Source of the DNA: Diphasiastrum complanatum
Lineage: Eukaryota > Streptophyta > Lycopodiopsida > Lycopodiales > Lycopodiaceae
Reading direction: 5' to 3'
NCBI GenBank assembly: GCA_029204225.1
Contig: CM055110.1
Location: 34,359,947-34,419,946, forward strand
DNA: 60,000 nt
Below the pieces are notes generated by a model. It saw only the letters and a program-made list of their open reading frames with translations, was not told the origin of the DNA and searched no databases. The translations under genes and the position numbers were made by a program. This document shows positions 45,104 through 55,905 of this stretch, one piece after another (the stretch's first letter is position 1; every line of letters begins with the position of its first letter).

Positions 45104-46540
45104 AATGTTGTTTTTTTATTAAAAATCTTCCTTCTGAAGAATTAGTTCATTTTGCAAGCAATTCCTTTAAAAGGGCTTGACTTTGGCTAGAAGGCACCTA
45201 ATTTGGCCGTTCTTGGGCCAAATTGACCTCTGAATTGTTGCTTAGAGCTGGTGGATAGAGCGACGTTACCGAGCAAGGGTAAACACATTGTGGGAAACTT
45301 TCATCACCATTCTAGTGAGCAAAATGTAGGTGATCTAGTGATGGGCTACCTTTACCGACGTTTTAGTGTCGTGGAGCCAAAATGGAGGCTATTTTTGGCT
45401 AGTGGAACATGCTACAAGGAGGTACAATGAGACATTATTGAATTGAAATCATGTTTGCTTACTCTTGACATGTATTAGGTTATTTGGAAGTTGTAAATGC
45501 AAAATGGAGACGAATGGGAGTGAAATGGTGTGGAGAAAGCTAGTTCTAGCAATGAAAGTGCAGTTTGGCATCCTGACTACCCATCATTGGCATTGTGGCT
45601 GCTCATCATTGGCGACAATTTTGAGAGGAAAAGCAATCACCGGTGAGAGGTTGCATGAGATCTACTGGAGGGGACATTGATGGTAAGGCCAACTGGATCT
45701 AACCAATATATTGTATTTTTCTTATCAAAGAATGATGGATAAAAATGATGACATGTGACCCCAAACTAGAGATCGTCACTTGTGCATATGACCGTGCATC
45801 TCACTTAGAGTACTCACAAAAGCATCAGCTATCACTCCCTTAGTAATCATCTCCATTCCTATTGGCTCACAATCATAAGACATGCTAGATCAACATCGTG
45901 TGCCATGTAGTCCATACCATCAAGATCTATATCATCTCTCATGATACAATCCATATCACCTATGTCCATGTAGGCCTAACGTATCCAAATGTCATCAGAA
46001 AAGATAAAGCACCATAGGACATAAGAATATCTCCTATGCATCCATGATGCACCAAACATGATCAATCATCTCCTTGAGTGTGATCTCCAATGGACTCGTC
46101 ATCCAAACATGCGCTCACTTGATGTCTTCGCTTCTTGTCATCATCCTGCTATGCAAGCCAATCTACGAAGCACCACCTGCTTCTCTTGGCTCCTAGTGAT
46201 CTCACTTGTTCTCCCTAGCTATGTCCCACCCAACAACACACCCAACATAATGTCACTACAAGCTCATCCATGAATCACCTCCCACAGAATCCTGAGACTA
46301 TGGTCTCCCAACCTAATCGTACCAAGGTATGAAGCTTCAAGTGACTTCTATTAGGCTTCTTCCTAATCTCATCACCTGAGAATCTGAGCACATGCTAGCC
46401 TAGACTTCTACAAATACAACCAAATGCATAATAGCTCATCCATTTTCCTGATGGTAGTCCATCAATGCCAATGCCAAAAAGCTGGCTTTGTTATATTGCC
46501 ATGCTTGTATTCCAAAATAATACATTATTCTGGAATCAGA
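45104..46540. other. Spacer, no gene seen
   Basis: No recognisable coding. 45150-45420 contains GGCC-rich short motifs around TTTGGCCGTTCTTGGGCC. 45750-46450 is C-rich on the plus strand. The origin is unclear; it may be remnants of the retroelement flanking the second Copia derivative. Confidence 0.35.
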
Positions 46541-47639
46541 CATTATTCATCTTGATGTCACGAAGTGTGAGGTGGCTCTTGAGTCTAGAATCACATCATG
46601 TGTGTCAGATGTTGACGTTGCATACATCCTCACATATATAGGCGGTCGAACAGTTTCTGTTCGTTCTTTCTTTGCCCATTTTCAAGCTCTCGGGCTCCTC
46701 GACATGGGATGAGCTATTGTTGTTCTCCTATCTGTTCTGTGCTAATTTGTTTCTCGGGTTCTGGCGGCAATCCATGGTTGCGTGACCCTTCTTATGGCAA
46801 TGGATACACTCAATTTTGGAATTGAGCCAGCATATATCTACTGTATGTCTGTCTCTTCTGCATCTCACGCAAGTCTTCTTGTCTGCACCTTGTTGTTTCG
46901 ACCTCCCTTTGCTCTTCCAGTTGCCCTTGCTGGTCCCCTCTGCTTGATGGTCACGATCCTGCCTCTGATTCGATTCCCTCTTAGGATTAAACTGCTTCTT
47001 GGATTTTTCTTTGTTGTCGTAGAGGGCCTAGTCAGAACCATCTTTGTGATCAAGATGTTCTCTGGCCTCGATTTTCTCTCGAATCTCGACAATCACCTTT
47101 TCGAGTTTCATGGCGGGATCTTTCGCGAGCAGGGTTATTGTCGTCTGGAATGATCTGGGTAAGGCTCTCAACAAGTACGTGAGCTGCTTCTCAGCTGACA
47201 CAGTGTTCTTTGCTCCAGAGTTATGTAGTGACAGAAACAGATCCTTCATCTTTCTTATGAAAGAAGTAAGGTCTTTTCCATCCCACTGCAAATTCGTCAG
47301 CTGATCTTCTAGCATCATGATTTGACTTCTTGATTTTGTCTAAAATCTGGTGAGTAATGCATCTCACATCTCCTTAGCTTTGGAGAGTGTAGCCAGGTCA
47401 AGTGTGAGACTATCTTCGATGGAAAATGATAGCAAGGCTACTGCCTTGTCGTTCTTCTCCCTCCATTCACATAGCTCCTTGCCTGTTGTCGTAGGCATTT
47501 CTTCTGTGTCGTCCACCCAGGGGAATAGTCCTTCGCCCTTGAGTATCAATGAAGTCTTAACTTTCCAGGCTAGAAAGTTAGATCCTGAAGAATCAAGTAT
47601 TGTGCAGATCTTGCTCTGCATGCTGCTGATTGAAGCCAT
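46541..47639 (-). pseudogene. Copia gag with two zinc knuckles, protease start
   Basis: Gag starts at 47639 (MASISSMQSKICTILDSSGS, FLAWKVKTSLILKG) and continues in the same frame after stops near 47364-47319 (NLQWDGKDLTSFIRKMKDLF, LLRALPRSFQTTITLLA). Around 46865-46782 two CX2CX4HX4C zinc knuckles occur in tandem (CVRCRRDRHTVDIC and CIHCHKKGHATMDC); most Copia gags have one. A degraded protease signature (LDSRATSHFVTS, with Arg for the catalytic-loop Gly) follows near 46560, after which homology ends. This is the gag half that belongs with LTR C. Confidence 0.82.
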
Positions 47640-47742
47640 TTCTTCTTGGAGTCTATTCCCTTGTTGATGGTTGTTTGTTTGAATGCTTGGCCTCTTGGAT
47701 CTGCTAGCTTCTTGGCTATGTCAGAATATGACAGGATGACCT

Positions 47743-47754
47743 GCTTTGATACCA
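47743..47754 (-). other. Primer-binding site, initiator Met tRNA, one mismatch
   Basis: The minus strand reads TGGTATCAAAGC one base after the end of LTR C. The canonical site has TGGTATCAGAGC. Confidence 0.8.
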
Positions 47755-47755
47755 T

Positions 47756-48658
47756 TGATGAGAATCAAGGGAGGATCGCAGTCGCGAAGCTTTTGCGCAG
47801 GAACCACGACTCTCTTGCCCTTGGATGGAGTTCAGATGCGATCGCTGGACACTGCTAGCTGAATCGACACACGAATAAACAGTAGACGCATTAGCATTCA
47901 AGATCAGACACAACAAAAAAATCATCTATATTGATCTTTCTCTGATTTCTTCAAGCACTGCATGCAAATCCACGTGCGTTGGCGTGAGAGAAACACGGTT
48001 CTCTCATGAGCAATCGTCTCGCTTTACTAGCGGACAGTTGGATCTACAGATCCTAAACAGAATTGTCTTTGCACGCAGACAGACATGTATTCTATATTTT
48101 CGTCTTGATTGCTTACTAGCATCAGACTACTACATTACACTATATGTGTGCTTTGTTGATCTATATGTCAAGTAACATCTAGCAAGTATAGTCGCTCTAT
48201 GTAAATCTAAGATCAGAGTGATTAAGCATCTACAACTAATCAAAGAAATACAAGAGTGGCAGATTAGCCACGACCTAAAATGTATTTGCTGATGTCGCCA
48301 TCAGATTAGATATCTGTACTTCTGGGTACTTGCATGATCTCGTTGGTACTCTCTGGAGCGTGGAGGGCAGGAGAAGGTCTCGTTTTGGTCGTTTGTCTTC
48401 TCTCGTACTAGACCGCAAAAGATTCTTGTTCGTGAATCTTGCGAGTTCGCGAACAATTCGTCTTTGTCTGTTCGACTTTCAAGTTCGCGAGCCGTTCATC
48501 TTCATTCCTTCGACATTCGAGTTCGCGTCCCATTGACTTTCGAGTTCGCAAAACTTTTCGTGCTTCGTGTCTCCTGACTTTCGTGTTCGTGAACATCATT
48601 GTAAGCTGAGGGCTGAAAGCTAGCAAGGCTTTGTAGCTAAAAACATTTTGTTTCTTCA
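47756..48658 (-). repeat. Copia LTR C, complete 5' LTR (903 bp)
   Basis: Runs TGAAGAAACAAAATG...GATTCTCATCA on the minus strand (TG...CA ends) and is followed by the primer site, so its limits are firm. It is more diverged from A and B than they are from each other. It contains TTCGTGAA (48429), TTCGCGAA (48446) and TTCGTGAA (48586) plus several degenerate versions, but not the regular 39-bp spacing. Confidence 0.88.
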
Positions 48659-48833
48659 AAGACACCTAAGAAAATGCACCCTCCTACTTCTCCCCTCTTG
48701 CTCTAACTAATTAATAAACACTCTCTCATACCTATACACCTCACCCTCTCACTTTACTTCTCCTAAAGTCTCCCTTACACCTCTCACACTTATCTTGGAC
48801 ACCTCAACCACTCCCTCAAGGCTACACATTCCC

Positions 48834-48842
48834 TATAAAAAG
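48834..48842 (+). promoter_or_regulatory. TATA box in the chromovirus LTR
   Basis: CCCTATAAAAAG within a pyrimidine-rich stretch about 1030 bp before the primer site, placed as expected for the LTR promoter. Confidence 0.5.
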
Positions 48843-49091
48843 ACTAACTCGCCCCTCTCCCTCATTATTCATCTCCCATTCATTTTTGTTTTTTTTCTTG
48901 CTCTTGCTTCTATGTGTGTAGGTGCTTGGAAGAAAGCTTGGGAGCTATGGCTTGAGGAGGATCTATCAAGCTTGGATTGGAATCATTTTTGGAACCACTT
49001 ACACATACACACTCACTTTCTCTTACCTCTTTTGTCTCTCTCTCTCTCTCTCTCTAAAACTTATATCACCATCCATAAGACTGAAGGCCAT

Positions 49092-49460
49092 GCATGTCAC
49101 ACAATCTATGACTTGATGGCCATGCATGTCAAAACATCCATAACTTGATGGCTTTGCATGTCACACCATCCATGACTTGATAGTTTTGCATGTCACACCA
49201 TCCATGACTTGATGGCTTTGCATGTCACATCTTCCATAGCTTAATGGTCATGCATGTCTGATTTGGGAGTTGGATGTCTAATTGGAACTTGTATGTCTGA
49301 TTTGGGAGCTTGTATGTTTGATTTGGGGACTTGCGTGTATGATTTGAAGCTTGCATGTTGGAACTAGAGCTTGCATGTCATACCATCCCCAGACTAATAA
49401 CTTTGCATGATGGAATTGAAGCTTGCATGTCAGATTTGATTCATGCATGTCATGCCTCCT
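49092..49460. repeat. Tandem array of 32-bp and about 20-bp units in the LTR
   Basis: Five 32-bp units (49092-49251), each starting GCATGTCA and ending around CTTGATGGC, are followed by about eight shorter units of 20-24 bp starting GCATGT or GTATGT and containing TGATTTG and AGCTT (49252-49460). Two long-type units reappear within the short ones. All share the GCATGT head. Confidence 0.85.
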
Positions 49461-49869
49461 AATGTCGAATGCCTATGCATGCTCTTTTCTTGATCAGTAA
49501 GCTTTTGCATGTCATTAGGAACCACTTTTCTTGGTATAAGATTCTTTAAGATCCAAAATTTGTTAACTTCTAGTTGATGTAAAGATCTAAGAATCCATCT
49601 TCCCAAAACCACTGTATATGTATTTGACCTTGGGCCATTTGATCTTGCATAATTTGAAAGAAAAATCCTTCGGGGGGTCCCCATCTTGACCCCTCAACAA
49701 GTCTCATGAATGAATGATTTTGTGATTGAATGTTAAATTTCTTCACTAAGTTTCGAGTTCTTTTCAAGTTCTATTCAACAGTGTTTTCTTAATTTGTTCT
49801 TTTTTTAAGTCACAACTTTTAAAGTCAGGACTTTAGAATTAGTAGACCTTCACTTCAAGTTCACAATTT

Positions 49870-49882
49870 TGGTATCAGAGCC
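49870..49882 (+). other. Primer-binding site, initiator Met tRNA
   Basis: TGGTATCAGAGCC, a perfect match to the canonical plant Met-tRNA site, marking the end of the 5' LTR. Confidence 0.9.
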
Positions 49883-50236
49883 AAGGTCTATTATTTTTCT
49901 TTCTTTGTGAAGTTGATTGTGAAGGCCTTGTGTATTCATTCTTGAAACAAACGCCAATACACAGGACTTTGTATATTTACTTTCAAATAGATTTCTCTTC
50001 CGTTCGAATTTCCTTCTTCTTACAAGATTTCTTTAATATTAGAGCTAATAGACTCCATTTGGGGACCCTTGAGAATTGGATCTCCAACTTGCTTTCTATA
50101 TTAGAGACAAAACTTTGTTAATGCGAGCTTCTATCTTCCTTTTTGGAGAATGGCATTTCTCTGAATCACAAGTCTATTCGTACTTTTTGCCTCGAGTTTG
50201 TGTATTTCAGGTGAATCTTAAAAACTCCAATCAAAG

Positions 50237-51048
50237 ATGGATAGCTCCTCACGAGGCTCTTCAAGCTCCTCTTCATCTATGTCGTCATCACCTCATGTTT
50301 CCTCCAAATCAACTTCCTCTACTCGATCTAGGAAAAAGAGGTTTGCTAAGATTGATAATAAACTTTTTAAGTTTTCTAAGTTCGATGGAGATAGTAGCAA
50401 TGAAGAGAGTTTGCTTGCTTGGATTCGAAATCTTGATACTTTCTTTGAGAAAAGTATATACTCAAATCATTCCAAGATTCGATTTGCAACGTTACATCTA
50501 GATAAGTATGCATCTCTGTGGTGGGCTGCTATAAAATCAAATCATGAAGCTGCATCCACTTGGCATAGCTTTAAAAAGCAAATTAAAGCCCACTTTTTGC
50601 CAAAAGAATATAAGAAAGATACTTTAGCTGCTTGGGACATCTTTAAGCAAAAGCAAAATGAGAAAGTAGTTGAGTATGTTAAGAGATTTTGGACTTGCTT
50701 TTGAAAGTTCAGACTTTGCATTCCATTTCCAAGAAAGAACAGAAAAGGAAGTTCTATTCGGGTTTGCATAGAAGTATACAATATGGCTTAGATCTAGTAC
50801 AAGCTGATACTTTAGAACAAGTCATATACTATGCTACCAGAATTGAGCTACAGGATAGTCATCTAAATGGAGGCGGGAATAAAAGGAAGGAACCTCCCAC
50901 AACTCAAACTGCAAAAGAAAAGACTCAACGCCTTTCCAAAGAACAAATGCAGGCCTATCGCAAGGAAGGAAGATGCTTCATGTGTGGGAAAAAGGGACAC
51001 CTTTTATTCAAATGTCCACTCAAAGATGCCAAAGCTTCAAGTCCATAA
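50237..51048 (+). pseudogene. Chromovirus gag
   Basis: ATG at 50237 opens with a Ser-rich leader. The Retrotrans_gag core follows (KFSKFDGDSSNEESLLAWI, ASLWWAAIKSN, FKKQIKAHFLPKEY, EKVVEYVKRFW). A frameshift near 50690-50702 interrupts it. The second frame (50689-51048) carries DLLLKVQTL, GLHRSIQYG and the zinc knuckle CFMCGKKGHLLFKC (CX2CX4HX4C). Confidence 0.85.
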
Positions 51049-53799
51049 CAAACTCTGTCTAATTCTCTTTGATGCAGGGTCCTCTCATAATTTCATCTCT
51101 TTTAAGCTTGCACAAGAGATAGGAGTTGGTTTTTTTCTGAATTTATGCTCAAGGCTAAAGGTGCTTTTGTTGATGGTGATGCAAACATTTACCCTGTAAT
51201 TGGAAAACTTAAGCTTCAAATCTCCAACTACTATGAACCTATAGAATTCATGGTAGGTCCTCTACAAAGAGTAGATGTAATTTTAGGCATGCCTTGGCAC
51301 AAAATGCACAATCCTTTGGTGGACTACAATAAGCATTTGATTTCATGGAAGTACAAAGGTAAAGAGGTTAGTGTGCATGCAGGACAGAGTGGCGAAACAA
51401 TTCCTTTGGTAAGCCATATTCAAGTATCAAAGGTACTAAAGAAAGCGGTATTTTCTTATTTGTTGTTTGCTCAAAGTATGGATGATGATGTTGATGGAAA
51501 TGCACATTGTTTGGACAATAATAGAAAAGACTTTTTTATTAAAGTATTCTTCTAATGAGCTATCAAAGTCCTTACCCCCTGAAAGACCTGAAGATCATAC
51601 GATAGACATTATTCCTCGAAGTGCCATACCCAATAGACCTCCCTATAGGATAAGCCATTCTCAACAAAAAAAAATTTCTAAGCAAATTAATGACTTGTTA
51701 GAGAAAGGCCTTATAAAACCCAATAACTCCTCCTATTGCTCTCATGTACTTTTGGTACAAAAGAAAGATGAGAGTTTTAGGATGTGTTAGGGCTATCGTG
51801 CTTTAAAAGATTACAGTTAAGGACCGTTTTCCTATTCCAAGAATAGATGACATTATGGATAGGATAAATGGATCTTGTATCTTTAGTAGAATTGATTTGA
51901 CAAGTGGATACCACCAGATCAGAGTAGCACCTGAAGATGTCCATAAAACTGCTTTCAAAACTAACTCTGGCCTTTATAAATTTTTAGTGGTACCATTTGG
52001 TCTTACTAATGCTCCATGATAGAACAAATCTTTCAACCCCATAGTCGTTTTGTAAGAACATTCTTTGATGATATCTTAGTCTTAAATGAAGAAGAACATA
52101 AAAGACATCTAGATATCGTCTTTAGAACCCTACAAGAAAACTCACTTCTCATAAAAGGCAAGAAAAGCAAGTTCTTTCAAGAAAAGATACACTCTCTAGG
52201 ACATGATTTCAAAGGAAGGAATCCAAATGGACTTTTCAAAGATCAAAGCCATACAATACTGGCCTAAACCAAGAAATATTCATGAAGTTCGGTCTTTCCT
52301 AGGCTTATGTTCCTATTATAGAAAGTTTATTCGCCATTTTGCTCATATAGCCTCACCACTACATGAACTCACTAAGAAAAGGGTAAAATTTCATTGGTAT
52401 AAGAAAGAGCAAAATGCCTTTGATACTCTGAAGCATGCACTTACCATTGGACCTGTTCTTATTATTCCCGACCTTCGTAAGCCTTTCTTTGTGGAAGTGG
52501 ATGCAAGTTTAGATTATATTGGGACAGTTTTAAACCAAGAAGGTCATGTTGTAGCCTTTGAAAGCAGACGACTTCAAGGGGCAGACGTACAATATGACAT
52601 TTATGAAAAAGAACTTTTGGCCATTATTCATGCCCTTAAGTTATGGAAGCACTATCTTCTAGGAAATGATTTCCTAGCTAAAACAGATCATCAAAGCCTT
52701 AGGTACTTTCTCACCTAGCAATTAATTCGAGAAAAACATCTAAAATGGGCTAACTACCTTAGCACTTTCCATTTTCAACTACTTCATCACCCAGGAAAGG
52801 ACAATAAGGTCGCCGATGCATTATCAAGAATCCCCAAGGTCAACCATATTTCCCTAGAATATCATGAAGATTTCCTTCCTATGAAAAGTATGTATGCTAG
52901 TGATTTCGACTTCCAGCATATCTTTGAAATACTTAAAAGAAATCAAAGTCATAAAGACTATGTTTTGAAAGAAGGATATTTATTCAAAGAAGATAAGCTA
53001 TGTATTCCCATAGCATTTAGAACCAAGATCCTTCAAGAAACCCATAGTCCACCCTATGTTGGACATAGGGGAATCCCTTCAACTTTGGAAGCTCTGAAAA
53101 AATTCTTTTTTTGGCCTACTATGCATCAAGACACAAGGCATTATATAAATGCATGTCTAGTTTGTCAACACAATAAAGATGAACGAGGATTAAAAACTCC
53201 AGGATTACTTCATTCCTTGCCTATTCCTGAAGCTCCCTGGGAACATATTACCATGGACTTTGTTTCTGGTTTTCCTAAAACCAAAAATGGGAATGAGATG
53301 ATTTGGACTGTCATTGATAGATTTAGCAAACAAGCTCATTTTATTCCCTGTAAGAAAAAGCTTAAGGGACCCGAAGCTACTCATTTGTTTATCCGTCACA
53401 TCTTTAGGCAGCATGAAACTCTACCCAAAACTAGCCCAAAAGTATTATGCACCTTTTAAAGTCAAAAAAGTAATCAATGAGGTTACATGTGAGCTTGACT
53501 TGCCTATTACTTGGAAAATCCATATCAAATTCCATGTAAGCTTGCTAAAGAAATTCAATGGTCCAGAACTAGAAGGATTTATAGATTCCGAACCACCAGA
53601 AGTTCAAGGAACCGAAGAAATTCTTCAACTTGAGCGAATCTTGATGCACAAGACAAGAACTGGAAGAAAAGGGATAACTTCTACATTATACCTCCTCAAG
53701 TTTAAGAACTATCCTACTACGGATGCAAGATGGATGGAAGAAGAATTCTTCCAAGAATATCCAAAAATTTTAACTGTATATTTGAGAAATGTCCGTTGA
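51049..53799 (+). pseudogene. Chromovirus protease, reverse transcriptase, RNase H, integrase, chromodomain
   Basis: Pieces in order: protease (LILFDAGSSHNFIS, then DVILGMPWHKMHNP); reverse transcriptase ([60 protein letters not shown]); RNase H (FFVEVDASLDYIG, YEKELLAIIHALKLWKHYL); integrase zinc finger (H...H, CLVCQHNKDERG) and first Asp (WEHITMDFVSGFP). Between about 53400 and 53425 the sequence jumps past the rest of the core, so the second Asp and the Glu are missing. 53430-53799 encodes the integrase C-terminus and a chromodomain (ILQLERIL, YLLKFKNYPTTDARW). Stops occur at about 51787, 52017 and 52716 with frame changes between them. Confidence 0.88.
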
Positions 53800-53827
53800 G
53801 GACAACGCTTAATGCGTCGGAGGGGTG

Positions 53828-53920
53828 TAAAATTGTATAGACCAAATTGGCCAAGAAATAAAGGCTATCTAGTCTTCCATTCTTTTTGTATGAAACGAGG
53901 AAGGTGAATAATCCAACACT
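53828..53920. repeat. LTR remnant between the Gypsy and Copia fragments
   Basis: On the plus strand it starts TGTAAAATTG directly after the Gypsy purine tract. On the minus strand it starts TGTTGGATTATTC directly after the Copia purine tract AAGGGGGAGTG. It may be the start of either LTR; only about 93 bp remain. Confidence 0.45.
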
Positions 53921-54975
53921 CCCCCTTAATCTGAGTCCTTGAATGTCTTAACCTTCAAACTTAGTTCTACACGAAACCTTTTGTGTGCTTCCAAGCTTAA
54001 TGCTTTGGTAAAAATGATGTCATATCTTGCGTTCTATAGTACTGCAAGTCTACCTCCTTGTTAAGAAATTTGCTTCTGACGAAGTGATACTTAATTTCTA
54101 TGTGCTTACTCATGGAATGAAACCTAGGGTTGGTTGATAAAGCAATGGCACTTTGATTATCAAATTTATGGAAGACCCCTTTCTCCTTTTAGGTAAAATT
54201 AAAATGGTAAAGAGAGAGGCGGTAATGTGTCGTCCACATACAAAGTGATAATGATAAAAGATTGTTGCACTGTTTTGAAGTAAACGTTTGAATCCGAAGA
54301 GCTTGGTGTGTAGCCTTGATCAATAAGGAAAATATTGATCCTTTGAAACCATGCTCGAGCAGATTGCTTCAAGCCATAAAAGTGCCTTATGAAGTTTACA
54401 CACATGATTGTGTTTACTCTTGATAATATAACCTTCGGGTTGCACCATTTAAATGTCTTCTTCGATAACTCCATTGAGATATGTTGTCTGTACATCCATT
54501 TGATGTATTTCCAAATCTGCTGCAACGACAAATGATAGCAAAAGTCGAATAGAAGAATGCTTGACTACTGGATTGAAAGACTCAGTATAATCGACATTGC
54601 GAACCTGAGAAAAACCCCTGACGACAAGTCGTGCCTTTATCCTGTTGATGCTTTCATCTGCATTGTACTTGACTTTGAAAATCCATTTGCAATCAACCAC
54701 ATTTCTGCTAGCAGGCAATTCGACATTCGTCCATGTCTGGTTCTTGATAAGAGATGAATACTCTTTATCCATAGCTTCTTTCCAGAGATCGGAATTTGGC
54801 TAACTGAGTGCCTCTTCGACAGTCGTCGACTCGTGAACAAGGTAGGCTGCAGACTCGTCGATATACCTGATAGGTGGTCTGCTAGCTCTTGATGATCTTC
54901 TGGGAAATAGAGGAAGTTGATCATTTTCATCATATTGTAGTTGTTGAACTGCAACATCATCTTTCCGGTTCACCG
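53921..54975 (-). pseudogene. Copia reverse transcriptase/RNase H fragment
   Basis: Minus strand, from upstream to downstream: the Copia linker region (54960-54780), reverse transcriptase N-terminus (NQTWTNVELPASRNVVDCKW, IKARLVVRGFSQ, FNPVVKHSSIRLLLS), the MDVQTTYLNGVIEEDI region, HFYGLKQSARAWF and TLYVDDT. Most of the polymerase C-terminus and RNase H is then deleted. Close to 54060-54180 the RNase H end survives (DNQSAIALSTNPRFHSMSKHIEIKYHFV). The AAGGGGGAGTG polypurine tract at 53921-53935 ends it. It is a different, older Copia family from the three others. Confidence 0.85.
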
Positions 54976-55866
54976 TTGATATGTTGTTCGATGTTTTTAA
55001 ACACTGTATTACCTACTGAAGAGACTAGGATGGGATCGGAGATTGACTCGTTCTCTCCCAACTCAACAGAACATGTAGCTCTTGACAGAGGCTAGACTCT
55101 GACGAGTGCAACGACTGAACTATTTATTGCATGGTTCGATTCAAAGGTGCAAAATGATAACCCGGCTCGAGTTAGGGCTTTAGAGCACGGGGCCACACGT
55201 GCTAGACTTTTGGCCTCGGCCCAATGGGTGGGCGCCATGTCATATCGGTGCCCTAAAAAAAACCTCCCAAGAAAGTTTGTTTCTTATTTTTTGTGAAGGT
55301 TGCTTTATAGACGACGATGCATCAAAAATGTACGAAAAAGTGTGTCTATGGATCGCAACGAGCATCAGGAAACCTGAAGATCGATCGATCGATCGTAAAG
55401 CCTAGAGCTCGCAAAGACGATCTTCATGTCCTGGTATAGCAGCATTGAAGCTGCCTGATGGTTTATTTTATCATAAACAGGATTTGCTTCTTTGGTCAGG
55501 GCCTATCGCTTAGGGTAGGGTTGTTGCTTTACTCTCCATAAAGTTGTGCGTTAGATTCAAGGATTTATGTCCTGCTCCTGTGTTTTCGTAGTGATTTCTT
55601 TGCGTTTTTGTGAGGTTTTTGATGATGGATGTGTTGCTTAGGTATGTAGCAATCACAATGCGTATCTTGACATGCTTTTGTATTATCAACTCATGAGCAT
55701 TTGCTTTTCGGCTTTCTGGTTTGGCAGCATTGGAATAGGTCTTGAAATCTGGGTAAAGCTCATCTGGAAAACTAGCATGCTGCGTTGTTGGTTAAATGGA
55801 ATTGCTTCACAGATGTTGCAGAAGATGTGCCAGTGTCACTTTTCTGAAAAAAAAGCTTGACCTCTG
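54976..55866. other. Upstream region of the cyclin gene
   Basis: No retroelement motif. A (GATC)4 run occurs at about 55379-55395. The sequence becomes GC-balanced from about 55200, consistent with a promoter and 5' UTR, perhaps with a leader intron, but splice sites and the start of transcription could not be fixed. Confidence 0.4.
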
Positions 55867-55905
55867 ATGGCAGCTTTAGATGTCCCTGATGCCAACATCC
55901 AGTGA
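55867..55905 (+). promoter_or_regulatory. Upstream ORF overlapping the cyclin start
   Basis: An ATG at 55867 opens a 12-codon frame ending in TGA at 55903-55905. It overlaps the cyclin ATG at 55880 in another frame. If the mRNA starts upstream, scanning ribosomes would meet this ATG first. Confidence 0.5.

Larger units (their letters stand above)
48659..53827 (+). mobile_element. Chromovirus-type Gypsy retrotransposon, decayed
   Basis: Plus-strand element: LTR sequence (48659-49868), Met-tRNA primer site (49870), gag, protease, reverse transcriptase, RNase H, integrase and a C-terminal chromodomain, then a purine tract GGAGGGG and the start of a 3' LTR at 53828 (TGTAAAATTG). The order with integrase after RNase H and a chromodomain identifies a chromovirus. 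Many frameshifts and stops, plus a deletion of the integrase core, show it is inactive. The 5' LTR start is missing, possibly lost at the junction with LTR C. Confidence 0.85.

Noticed and set aside
45104-46540. A protein gene between the two Copia derivatives
   Set aside because: Frames are short (up to about 71 codons) with no motif, splice pattern or codon character.
49092-49460. CRISPR-like array
   Set aside because: Units are adjacent and similar along their whole length with no unique spacers, and this is a eukaryotic nuclear sequence.
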